The notes below the pieces were generated by a model that was given only the letters and a program-made list of their open reading frames with translations, searched no databases and had not been told where the DNA came from. The position numbers and the translations under genes were made by a program. Below are positions 47,354 through 57,318 of a DNA stretch of 64,000 nt, in pieces (the stretch's first letter is position 1; the number at the start of each line of letters is the position of its first letter). This stretch comes from Serendipita indica DSM 11827 (Eukaryota; Basidiomycota; Agaricomycetes; Sebacinales; Serendipitaceae): positions 186,001-250,000 of the forward strand of contig CAJVGD010000022.1 of assembly GCA_910890315.1 (NCBI GenBank). The letters are read 5' to 3'.

Positions 47354-49672
47354 TTACCACCCAAATGTCTCTGACCGAAGAAACATCTCCTTGCATGTCG
47401 CCCGCCCTCGAAGAATGTCCCACTGAGCCCTTGCGACCGCGTTTGACGCGCTCGTCAGGAAAGACAGCGGCCCGCATACTATCTCTTGTGAGCACCTCGA
47501 CAGAGAATTTGATATTGAATGCTCACCAGCGACTGCAGTATACCCATTCCAGGTCATGGCTCTTGAGGAGACGAGTCCAGCAATATCAGGGCGTCCGATA
47601 ATGATTTGGCCGAGAGAGCCGTCGTCCAATGCCACCTCTTTCTCCGATTCTCGACTTTCGACTCGTCCCTCTTCGCCGGTAGAGTCTCCAGTAATGTGGA
47701 CGTAGAACTCGATGGTACCTCCCGCCGCGCGAATCACACTCTGGGCTCCAAGCAGCTGTGCCTCGCAGGCCCTGACGACGTCTATAGATAATCTGTGAGC
47801 TCCGTACTATTACTGGACATTTTTATACTTACCACGATGCTTTGCAGAAAGGACGACGTCCACCGTCTTGCAAATGCCCGTCTTCTGCTTCATAGAGCGC
47901 GCAAGATCCGACAGGATAGGCGTAATAAACGTCAGTCCCATCCCACCAGCAAGAAGGAGCACGCTGTCGTAGGAGCGAAGAGTGTTGGCGCCTGACTCTC
48001 CATATGGACCATCGAGAATGACGGGGAACTGGCGTGTAAGAGCTTCTTGCGCCGCGCAGTCACCCAGAGAGTGGGTAAATCCGGACTCAATCTTTACCAG
48101 GAATACCAGTTCGTTGTTCTTGGAGCCGTCTTTCGCGTCGGCACCGGGCAGCGATGAAATCGTGAATGGATGCGACTCGAACGGGCGAATATGGAGAAAT
48201 CGCACAAAGATGTGCATCCCAGGTCGCCAATTGAGGTTGGTCGGTATCGTCACACGTACGAAGCCGTTTTGGAGGGAGAGTTGGGCACGATGCTTGAAGA
48301 GAACGTTGGTGATCACCATGTATACAAAGTGGGCGAGGAATCCAAAGCCGAAGAGCCCCAGAGTAATCTTCATGTACAAGCTAGTAATCGCAAGGTAAGC
48401 ATAACCGCAAACTCGATAGCACGAAGAGCTCACTCGGTATCAAGCAGGCTAAATCCATGATAGTATAAGAATCCAATGAACACTAAGAAGAGATATGAGT
48501 AATTTTATGGACGCATTTTAATTGAAACTGACTGATGGCCGCTGCGATATGCAAGAGATAGGCGCCTTCGTAGAGACGATGGCGAAGCACTGGCAGGCTT
48601 CCTAACCACAACCAAAGGAGTGCACCCAGCGCCGCGAATCCACTCCACCAAACATACTGCCGAGTGTCAACAACGTCACGAGCGATTCTGCTCAGGACTC
48701 ACATCGGAAACGTATGCATCACGGAACGGGCGTTCGCTTCAGAAACTCGGTTATTTCCCCCTATTGATGAGGGGAGAGAGGGACTTACGAGCACGCTTGA
48801 ACGACCATCGAGATTGTGTGAACAAGAGACATGTACACTGGGTAAGGTGTCAGCGGGATGGCATTGGGGCTTGCCAAGCGTACCAATCAGGAACGCGACT
48901 CCTTGATGAAACACTTGAAGCTTTTCGTGAGAGACGCCTATCAACTGGTCAATCGACGGTGGAGAGCGAGATGCACCGTGGCGTACCGACGACCCAGGAG
49001 ATGAGATTTCGTTTCGCTCCAAGGACGCTGTGCTTAACATTCAGCCTCTCTGTTATTTCAGCGAATTCAACACGCACAAGACGAAAGGTATCAAGGCAGT
49101 CGCAATCCACTCCGAGCGCAGTGCCAATGGAGGGCTGCCATCTATCTCTTGTCAATAAAGGAAGACCATGTGTACACATGCGCAGTACACGTACAGAATG
49201 GTGTACTGTAATAGTGCCTGGCGACCCAGCAGTAAAGACTCGTGAACAAGAGTGCGATGAACAGCATAATATTGGGTCCCAACGGCCCAATGGTCCATAC
49301 GACATTGACGATGCGGGCAATCGAGTAGGGTAGACGCGGATAGGAGCATACGCGAAGAAGGGCAACAAGCTTTTCTGGGACGATATGTGGAGTTTGATTG
49401 ACCCTATAATAGACGCTCAGCGAATTGATCACATGACGAGTGTTCAAGGATGCTGACCTTGTCCATGATGTGATCATCTCAAGCCAGCGCGCGATAAAGA
49501 AGATGGCGAGAATTGCCAGACAGAACCAGACAGTGCCGTAGCCATAGGTAACGCTGTCTTCCCACCTTGCGCCGCGAGCTGCTTGATATGCCATCATTTC
49601 GTCCATCGTAGGAACATAGTGTCCGTTGACGATAGTGCCTCCGGTGTGCATGCGACGAATAATGCCTGTCAT
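47354..49672 (-). CDS. Ferric reductase, copy B (intact)
   Basis: Twelve exons join in phase into 588 residues: 49458-49672, 49195-49403, 49078-49141, 48987-49027, 48884-48937, 48789-48837, 48703-48736, 48533-48656, 48434-48482, 47833-48380, 47527-47781 and 47354-47478. Fre-type enzymes pass electrons from NADPH through FAD and two hemes to extracellular Fe(III) or Cu(II). Several transmembrane helices precede a ferric-reductase domain with His residues in GVSHEKLQVFH and VYMSLVHTI. The FAD site HPFTISS is at about 350-356 and the NADPH loop AGGMG at about 424-428; the end CGPLSFLTSASNAVA is typical. It is divergent from the Ctr copper transporter at 50486, its likely partner. Confidence 0.93.
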
Positions 49673-50485
49673 TGTAAGGAGAGGGCGATGGCCAGTTGGC
49701 GCGAAATGGGAGCAGTTGGTTATAAAGGCGAAAGTGCCTCGTTTGCACTAGGGCGTAGGTTAGTGGAAGTCCCAAAACCAGATGATCCAGATGTCTGGAA
49801 ACCAATCGGAGAAGCAATATTAATCAAGAAGAAGCCATTTGACGAGAGAACCGGTTTTGAGCAGATGCTAAACGCCGATGGCATAAATCCCTCATCTTTA
49901 CCTCTGCTCTCCTGTTGTTTTTTTGAAAATCTTTTCGGCGGTATAGCTGTTCTTATCTTCGTACGATTCATCTAGGATTGATAGCGCTTCGTGAGATCTG
50001 CTTAAGGCAACTATCGGAGGGCAAGCGATATTCATACCGCGATATCCGCTTGAAATAACATTAAAGATGCTAGCTGTCGACCGAAGCTCGACCTGAGTCA
50101 ATTTCGCCACCGCATGTCGGACGTCGGGACGGGCAAAGAGGCGATCAGGGCCATCTCTCACCTGACACGGACTGGTCTTATGGACGGGGCGCTTGAAATC
50201 CAGCATGTGTCCAAGTACAAGAGTCATATACGCGTATCGCCAGCAGACGGCCGGGTCTAGCACACATGCGCCCTGAACCTTTTATCTGTATACCTCCATT
50301 CATGTGTGCAAGACTAGCCCCAGCGAAATCCGCTCGAAGAGCCATTTTAGCCGCTCTCGGCACATCTGGCCTTCGTTTCTTGCCCTCCCATATAAGGCCC
50401 GGGTGCTTGCTCGTTCTCTTGCTCAGGCTTGCCCCTCCAAACCTCTTCCGTCTCGTTTCTTTCGCCAGACAAAGGATAGCTCAAT
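49673..50485. promoter_or_regulatory. Divergent promoter between ferric reductase B and Ctr
   Basis: An 813-nt divergent region. It holds the conserved 33-nt block at 49863-49895 and, nearer the Ctr gene, two TTGCTC hexamers at about 50406-50420, close to the core of yeast Mac1 copper-response sites. Shared control of both genes is inferred. Confidence 0.45.
49863..49895 (-). promoter_or_regulatory. Conserved 33-nt block upstream of ferric reductase B
   Basis: It matches 46859-46891 at 32 of 33 positions and lies 191 nt before the ATG of copy B. The different distance to the ATG in the two copies and the diverged flanks favour selective conservation over mere recent duplication. Confidence 0.5.
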
Positions 50486-51150
50486 ATGGATATGGGAGGT
50501 GATATGCCGGCACATGTGTGCAAGGTGTGTAACCGCAGCTTGCTCTGGCATTGTTTGCTCACTACTCTTTCCTCAAAGATTTCAATGCTCTGGAACTGGT
50601 ACAGAGTCGATGCGTGCTTCATCAGTACACAATGGCACATTCGCTCTGAAGGTGAATGCGACTCTTCTCAAAGCCTGCATACTTGCTGACATTGATAAAG
50701 TTGCCTTTGCCTTTACGGTCATCTGCATCTTCATCCTCGTCGCATTAGTCGAGGGAGTCCGTCGGTTCGGTCGTGAATATGACCGCCGCCTCATAAAAGT
50801 TCACCAGGCAAAGGCTGAGCCTGGATCGGGGTATGCATGATCCTCTTTGACCACCTTGCACTCACTCGGTGGCCGAAATGTAGAGTCCCATTCGCCCTCA
50901 CATGGCCTCAGCAAGCGACGAGGGCCACCATCTTTGGCGTTCAGTTTGGAGCAGCTTATATTCTCATGCTCCTTGCGATGTACTACAAGTTAGTTCCCGC
51001 CGTCTCCTTCTGTAAGGTTACCTGACAATGTATAGTGGCTACATAATCTTTGCCATCATACTGGGCGGTACTTTTGGCCACTTTGTCTTCTCACGGGACA
51101 CGGTCAACCAGGTTGCTGCGGAAGGGGATAAAGGTGCTTCATGCTGCTGA
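50486..51150 (+). CDS. Ctr-family copper transporter
   Basis: Exons 50486-50524, 50579-50651, 50701-50830, 50884-50988 and 51036-51150 join in phase into 153 residues. Ctr trimers import Cu(I). The Met-rich start [10 protein letters not shown] is the extracellular metal-binding end. Next comes [19 protein letters not shown], the usual Ctr block before helix 1. Helix 2 holds the Met-x3-Met motif (MLLAM) and helix 3 the Gly-x3-Gly motif (GGTFG), followed by FVFSRDT and a C-terminal Cys-Cys. All four introns are 47-54 nt. It is divergent from ferric reductase B, which can make Cu(I) for it. It looks intact. Confidence 0.92.
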
Positions 51151-52315
51151 ACGGGCCCGACTTTTGTGATATGCATAGTAGAAATAGGCACCAACACGAT
51201 CATCATTTTTTGAGTCCGCCTCTGAGTTAATTATGATGCATTGAGCAGCAAAGACAATCGATTTGTTGAGCAGGAGCGAGAGTCCCTCCCACTGTTGGCA
51301 GGAGTTGCAAATGCAGTAGTCGCAGACACTGATATCGCTACACATTTGGAATACGTGTCCTTCAACGTATCCATATTTGTCGTCGCCACAAACTCCACTC
51401 GACCAATTGATCCAGTTACACTAGGCGTTGTAATCACACGCGCACTTGAGGAGCTAATACGACGTGAGCCTATAGTAACAAGAGCGATCTTTACGTTCAC
51501 GTTGATTGAGCCTGCTTCCTCCGTCTCACGGGCGCGAGCAATCAAGGCAACCTCGAAGTGGGGGCTTGATTTCCAAACCACCTCGACGGTCGCTGATGTT
51601 TATGCTCGAGGTTATTTATTTGCTTCCTTTGGTCTTTTATTGGCCTACCAAATGGGAATAGCCCCCGGCCCATTTCTCCTTACCGAGAGGATTCCACTCA
51701 GGCGAAAGGCCGAGTAGTACCTTGGGATTACACACGTAAGCGTCTTCTAACGATGTCTTGCAGTTAGTTACTCCACGCACCCTGTTCACAAGACTTCCTG
51801 TCAACGCCACTGCCCTGTAATACACACCAAAAAAAAAAAAAAAAATTGGGTGAGGTAATAACATGTGGGCATTTATGAAGGTAAAAGGAGACACTTGATG
51901 AACACTTTGAACCCTCTACGCAGCCTGCAGTGCAGTTCGGATCCTTGGACCTAGCATCCCGGCAATTGAGTTATAATCATAAATGTTGACAAAAGCTGTA
52001 GAACAATTGTGCAAATCCTGGAATGTTGACTAGCCATCAATATCAAAGTCTCTCGGGTGGACGGTGGACGATTGAGGTACCACTATTACTTCCCAGGAGC
52101 CAATAATATCGGGAGCTCGCCTTTTACAAAGATGCAAAAGAGGCATTATATTATTGAACTGACGCCCTGCAAAAGCGGCGTTCGTCAAATTTGCCCAGAC
52201 TGGGCGATCCGATTTACGCTTCACAACTATTCATGTTAGATAAAACTCGTGTCAAATAGTGGATCAAGTGGTAAATTCTTCTATTATGGATGTAAAACTG
52301 CTCTACTTGAGTGGA
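51151..52315. other. Intergenic stretch
   Basis: About 1.2 kb between the convergent Ctr (+) and OBAP (-) genes. An open plus-strand frame at 51241-51717 (no ATG at its start) and an overlapping minus-strand frame are unconvincing. A run of 17 A lies at 51829-51845. Confidence 0.5.
51829..51845 (+). repeat. Poly(A) run of 17
   Basis: An uninterrupted run of A preceded by CACACC. It might be the tail of an old retroposed insertion, but no body or target-site duplication is visible. Confidence 0.6.
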
Positions 52316-53206
52316 CTAACGGGCATTCCACCAGTTATCAGCGTCTATCAACGGATATCAGATATAAAACACAAGCCCGAGGAATACGTACTCGGATCGA
52401 TTTCGGGCGTCGGGATATATGCTCGTGCCGCACGATTTTGGCTGGTGCTGGTTGAGTACCGTTCGTCGCGGTCCTTGACGAGGTTTTCGACGTCAAGCTG
52501 CTCGTCAGATGTGAAGGATCCCATGAGCATCGGCTGGCCCAGCGGAACGGGATCTCCTCGATCAATCTGCCAGAGGTGATACCTAGCCAGTCTCAGAAGA
52601 GTATATGTGATCAATTGTTGCCACTGACGTCTTTCCATACCAATCCACAAGCATTTCCATTTCTTTATTTTCCGCTGCTCGCCAGACGGGACCGGGCACG
52701 GCACCCGGCTTGGGCATGATCAACATCCCAGATTTGACCTATATCTAATGAGTATCGATAAAACCCGCAAGTTCTGATTGACCTCGTATGCATGAGAGTG
52801 CCACAACTTCTTCTCCTCCTGAGGAAGTGTTTGATAGAGCTTCGGAGAGATTAAATACTCGACTATAGTAGAATTAAATCGACTCATGTTGAAAGATGAA
52901 TATACATACTTCCAATCAGTCGTGCGTTTACGCGAGGAGAATCATAGATCTAGTCATTAGCAAGGGTCACGCTCATGTTTCGTGGCTCACGATGCATTGG
53001 CGCATCTCTGGCTCTACATGAGCACAGTAGTGACATGCCTCTACTGGAGGACGCGTCGTATCGTCTGCATATACATGATATGCATTCAGAAACGCGCAAA
53101 TACTCTTGACAGGTGTAAAATCCTGGGTAGCACCTGCGGTTAATTCCAACATGGCGCTAGTTGTGCCAGCTGGATCAGGCTTTGACTCGTTTTCGTACTG
53201 AGACAT
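52316..53206 (-). CDS. OBAP/DUF1264-family protein
   Basis: Exons 52991-53206, 52910-52949, 52783-52862, 52629-52738, 52392-52582 and 52316-52344 join in phase into 221 residues, the usual size of oil-body-associated proteins. Family blocks are [92 protein letters not shown] and LPLG-type [14 protein letters not shown]. In plants these proteins associate with lipid bodies; in fungi the role is unknown. The gene is intact and lies 131 nt past the end of the Rho-like fragment on the same strand. Confidence 0.92.
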
Positions 53207-53337
53207 TGTCGTTGGGACCAAGCTGCGTCAAAAATTTGATGTCATCAACGAATCATGGGGCAAGCATCACGGCACGGAACCTGTCTGATCAAGGTCGGAT
53301 CCAGGATAATGTCAAAATATGGAAGGCCCTTTTTATA

Positions 53338-53909
53338 TTTATAGAATCGCACATTCTCGCCGCCTTTCCTTCACCACGGGAATCTCCAGCGATGATCTCG
53401 CGATGGGTTCAACGAGCTCCTTGATGCCCTGTTTATTTTTGCTGAGCATTCTATATAGCTGATCGAATGAATGGACGTTTGAATTGACTGTACTCTCTGT
53501 AAGCTAACCCGTGCCATGGATGTATGAAGGTCAGCCTGGCAACCAACAAGAATGAACAATGATTCATTATTCATACCAAAGTAGAGTATCTCGGGAACCC
53601 ATTTGTCACAAACGCTTTGAAGGCTTTCCGGGCGGTCCACAGCAAAGCAGAAGGCGAAAATGTCGGTGTCTGGATAGTATGATGACCTTAGACGAGTATA
53701 ATCGTCTTGTGGGGGGATATCCCACATACTGTCCCTAGTAGGGATGTCGGATAGGAATGGTACTCGGATAAGTGATCCTCTAAATGCAATTTAAATCCAG
53801 GGGGCTTGTAAATTATATCAAATATATTTAAGCATATTATCTACCTAAGGACGAGAGAACGGGTCCTGGGATGTATTGCCTCGACCCCCGGAGAGGCAGA
53901 AAGGGACAT
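53338..53909 (-). pseudogene. Rho-like GTPase fragment without P-loop, with CAAX box
   Basis: Two exons (53845-53909 and 53338-53779) read MSLSASPG..., then WDIPPQDDYTRLRSSYYPDTDIFAFCF, KWVPEILYF, LVGCQADLH, YIECSA and, after one missing base in a T run at 53436-53440 (A run in the coding strand), GIKELVEPIA and the terminal CAIL prenylation box. These match the second half of Rho/Cdc42 proteins. The first half is absent: there is no GxxxxGKT loop or switch I, and the DTAGQE site reads DIPPQD. It cannot be a normal GTPase; it is a degenerate copy or a non-enzymatic relative. Confidence 0.65.
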
Positions 53910-54313
53910 TTTGGTAAAAATTGACTTCTCTACAGCCCATATCCCGACATGAACCTATGTAAGTACTCTTTATATCTATATTGACAATTTGAGAGTTGTA
54001 TATCACGAGCTCAGGACTTGAAACGAGCGCCTGTGCTCGGCAGAGCCGTCGCCACTCTCACCTCCGGACAATGGCATTTGAATGTAAATAAGTGCATAGC
54101 TCCGCTCCGCATTGAATTCAAAATAGTCTTTGGCCCATGTATAAATGATTCAAAGCGGTGAATGATACTCCAGGGCTGGATTACTGTGAGGGCGTGGTAG
54201 GCGCCCGCAGACTAGTGTGACACTCGGAGCAACAAGTGAAACAGCGGTGTTCTAAGGTAACAAATATATGTTTATGCATATTTCTGCTCCTCTCTACCCC
54301 CTAATATCCCCAA
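53910..54313. other. Stretch between the Rho-like fragment and the transposon frame
   Basis: It probably includes the 5' non-coding part of the transposon, but I could not find a convincing terminal inverted repeat or TA target duplication here. Confidence 0.4.
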
Positions 54314-56698
54314 ATGGCCATTCACAAGCCAACTAAAAGGAGAGCACCTCAGCCCTTCACTCCTCAAGTGCGTAGAGCAAAGCTCCTAGACCGCTCTAAG
54401 GCAATATCCAAGTGTATCGACTGGATAAAGATGGAGACATCAAAAGGAAGAAAGGCCACTTTTGAGGAAGCGTCAAGATTATTTGAACTCCCCAAGTCAA
54501 CTGTGTATGATGCCTATAGAGGGCGTGTCGCGCCAATATTTGTACATGAGTCACAACAGGCACTCACATCGGAGCAGGAACTGGTCCTTCTAGAGTGGGT
54601 TCAGTTCTGGGGGGCCCGTGGTGTGCCATTGACCCGACAAGCAATTTCAACCAAAGCAAATGCCATAGCCGGACGGAAAGTTGGCCAAAAGTGGGCATAA
54701 AACTTCGTCATACCGCATAGTGACAAGATTGAAGCAAAGCGTGCCTCCAAGCTCAATCCAAAGCGTGCCCACCAAATGAATCCAACAATTGTGAAGGACT
54801 TCCATGCAAAGCTGTCAAGGATAGTCACTGAAAGGAAGATGCCACAACAGAAAATCTTTAATATGGACGAAAAAATGATTGTGTGTGGTGGAAGAGAGCA
54901 AACAAAGGTCTTTGTGAGCCGTGGGCAGAAGCAGGCAACAAATATTGGCCAAAATGAGCGTGATACAACAACTATCATTGAATTTGTATGTGCTGATGGC
55001 ACATACATATCACCCGTGATTATTTTCAAAGGCGCCCGTCAGTCATCAAAGTGGTATGTGGAGGAGAATTATGGGATGGATGCGGTGTGAGTCATATTTT
55101 CAATTTATATATGAATCTCACCTGCATAGAATTGCAACATCCTACAATGGATGGACAGATCAAGAGCTAGGCCTTGATTGGCTCCGGCGTGTCTTTGAGC
55201 CAAAAACTTGGAAGACTACTGATCCAAATGCCCCTCTACTATTAATTTTGGATGGCCATAACTCCCATAAAACCGTCTCTTTCCTTGAATTTTCCAAGGA
55301 GCACAATATAGAGGTGTTGTGTCTTCCCTCACACACCACTCACTGGCTACAGCCATGTGATGTTGGCATATTTGGCCCTCTAGACCTACGCTGGAAGCAA
55401 GAAGTTGATGCTAGCTGGGAAAAAGGCATTCCAGTGTCACGTTACACCCTCATTTCAACGTACGCAAGGGCAAGACAGGCCACTTTCACCCAATCAACCA
55501 TACGGACAGCCTTTGTAAAGACGGGAATATGGCAAATTAATCCCGAGGCAATACCTGATGAAGCTTTTGGCCTATCTCGTGCGACGTCCATCCATCTAAA
55601 TGTGGCGGGGTCTCTTGGAGTGGGACCAGCAGCTGAGGATCACAATATGAAATCAATTGCATATGACGAAGCAAGAAATAATTCATCCAATAACAACATT
55701 ATGAGCTCAGGTAAGCCTGTTCTTCGAGTAAAAAGTAGCTTACATCCAGGATAGAGCAGCCAACGTCAATAACAGCTATGTACGAAGGAAATGGAATTCA
55801 CTCGCCTCCAGAATTCAGAATCAGAGCATTCCCAGACATTCCCAGACATTCCAAGCCCGGCGTCAGAGGTTTCGGACCTCTGGGAGGCGTATGAGTCCAT
55901 GCGCAAGTTGGCAATCAAGATGGCAAGGTGGATCGAGGCAAACGATGAAAGGGTGTCAATATTGGCGCAGGAGGTCCAATTTCTGAACAATCAGATTCAT
56001 CAGCACGCCCAGAACAAGTCAAAAGATCACTGGCTTCCAAGTACAGCTCGAGTGCTCACAAAAGACGACCAACTTGCCCTCATTAGAGCAAAGGAGGAGG
56101 CAGCTAAAGCAAAGAAGGTCGGGAAAGGAGGCAGAAACGGCAGAAAACGGAAGCAGACCGCTGCACAAGAGAACCCTGACGCAGTCAGGCATGCAGAGAG
56201 TGGCTCTGACGCGGAAGAGGCTGCCTATCTGCATCTGTACGATGATTCAGAAGATTCAGAATTGAACTTGGGAAACGGCGAAGAAGACTATCTACCATCC
56301 ATCACAACAGATGTAGGAACCACAGCTCCTCTTCGCCGCAGCGCTCGGCATCAAGGAGCCTTCAATGCAGCACAAAACAGCATTTCCACACTCCAAATCC
56401 CAGAATCAGCACTAAAAACGTCAGTACAAGCAGACAGAGACTCATTAAAGCCACACTCTGCTGCCTTGGTGGCCGAACAGTCTCGACAGCTTGCAGGTGA
56501 GATTTCTGCTTGTCAAAATATCATATTTTTCATTATTGTTTGACAAATACATCAGGCTCACCTCCAACGGTCCCTCAGCAAGCTACCGCAAGAGCGCTCC
56601 GCACCCAAGAGAGCACACGGAGACAATCTATGTCTATTTTACCCCCTAGTGCTATCAGTAATTTGGGAAATGGCACTGAAACGGCAGGCGAGCTGTAA
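54314..56698 (+). mobile_element. pogo-type DNA transposon, decayed transposase gene
   Basis: A transposase of the Tc1/mariner-pogo group with a CENP-B-like helix-turn-helix N-terminus (FELPKSTVYDAYRGRV) and a DDE_1 core: Asp in IFNMDEKMIV, Asp in LLILDGHNSH and Asp in WLQPCDVGIFGPL. Exons are 54314-55086, 55130-55710, 55776-56496 and 56556-56698, joined by GT-AG introns of 43, 65 and 59 nt. The tail is rich in charged residues (GKGGRNGRKRKQ). Two lesions are visible: an in-frame TAA at 54698-54700, and a tandem duplication of the 10-mer CCCAGACATT (55831-55850) that shifts the frame in the third exon. Terminal repeats were not identified, so the element borders are unknown. It appears inactive but not old. 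Confidence 0.85.
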
Positions 56699-57318
56699 AG
56701 CGAGGAGTTCCTCAAGCTGGTCAGACAAAACGCTGCATACTGATAGGATACATTAATAGTTTCATACAGAGAGTATTTATAATCGATAATTTTACGTCTT
56801 AGAATAATCCAAAGAGGCGTCGTTGGCGCGCGCAAGGCTCTAATTGAGAATTGTTTGTCCGACTACCCTACCGGAAAAGTGGCCGAAATGTATTGACCAC
56901 TGCGCCACAGCCAGTGATGCTAAATGTCTGAAACCTCGTACAATAGTAGGACTATATATTTTCTATAACAAATCACAATTTCATAGATTTAGACTTCCTA
57001 CCCGCGGCGCTATTGCCGATTTCCTTAGCTGTCCGAGTGCCCTACGAGGGACAGTATCGAGTTCGATTTTCTTGCCATTAAATTCTGAATTGTACACGAC
57101 TGGCCGCCGGCGTGCAGGAAAGAATGGCTACATATTTTAGTGTTTGAATCATATCAGAATAGCTCACAGACCTCATAATATTCGCCACTTTGATTACAAA
57201 GGATCAAACTAGTTTTTCCTGATAAAACGTCGTCAAGCGCTATGGCATTACTCGGAGAAGAACAGATAACTGCCCGAGTCGGAGAGGGGCAAGGAAGTGA
57301 AATGGCCCCTGGCGCAAA
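56699..57318. other. Intergenic stretch after the transposon
   Basis: It probably contains the 3' end of the transposon. On the minus strand at about 56880-56920 there is a TGGCGCAGTGG sequence that fits a tRNA A-box, but no matching B-box follows. Confidence 0.4.

Noticed and set aside
51241-51717. 158-codon plus-strand open frame and an overlapping minus-strand frame
   Set aside because: The plus frame has no ATG at its start, neither product resembles a family, and no introns connect them to neighbours.
51829-51845. Poly(A) run as the tail of a LINE or SINE
   Set aside because: No element body, internal promoter boxes or target-site duplication recognised.
56880-56920. tRNA A-box-like TGGCGCAGTGG on the minus strand
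   Set aside because: No B-box at a usable distance and no cloverleaf could be drawn.
53910-57318. Possible terminal inverted repeats of the pogo element, e.g. CACTCGGA near 54208 against TCCGAGTG near 57030
   Set aside because: Only about 8 matching bases, at distances that leave long unexplained flanks, and no TA duplication at the outer edges.
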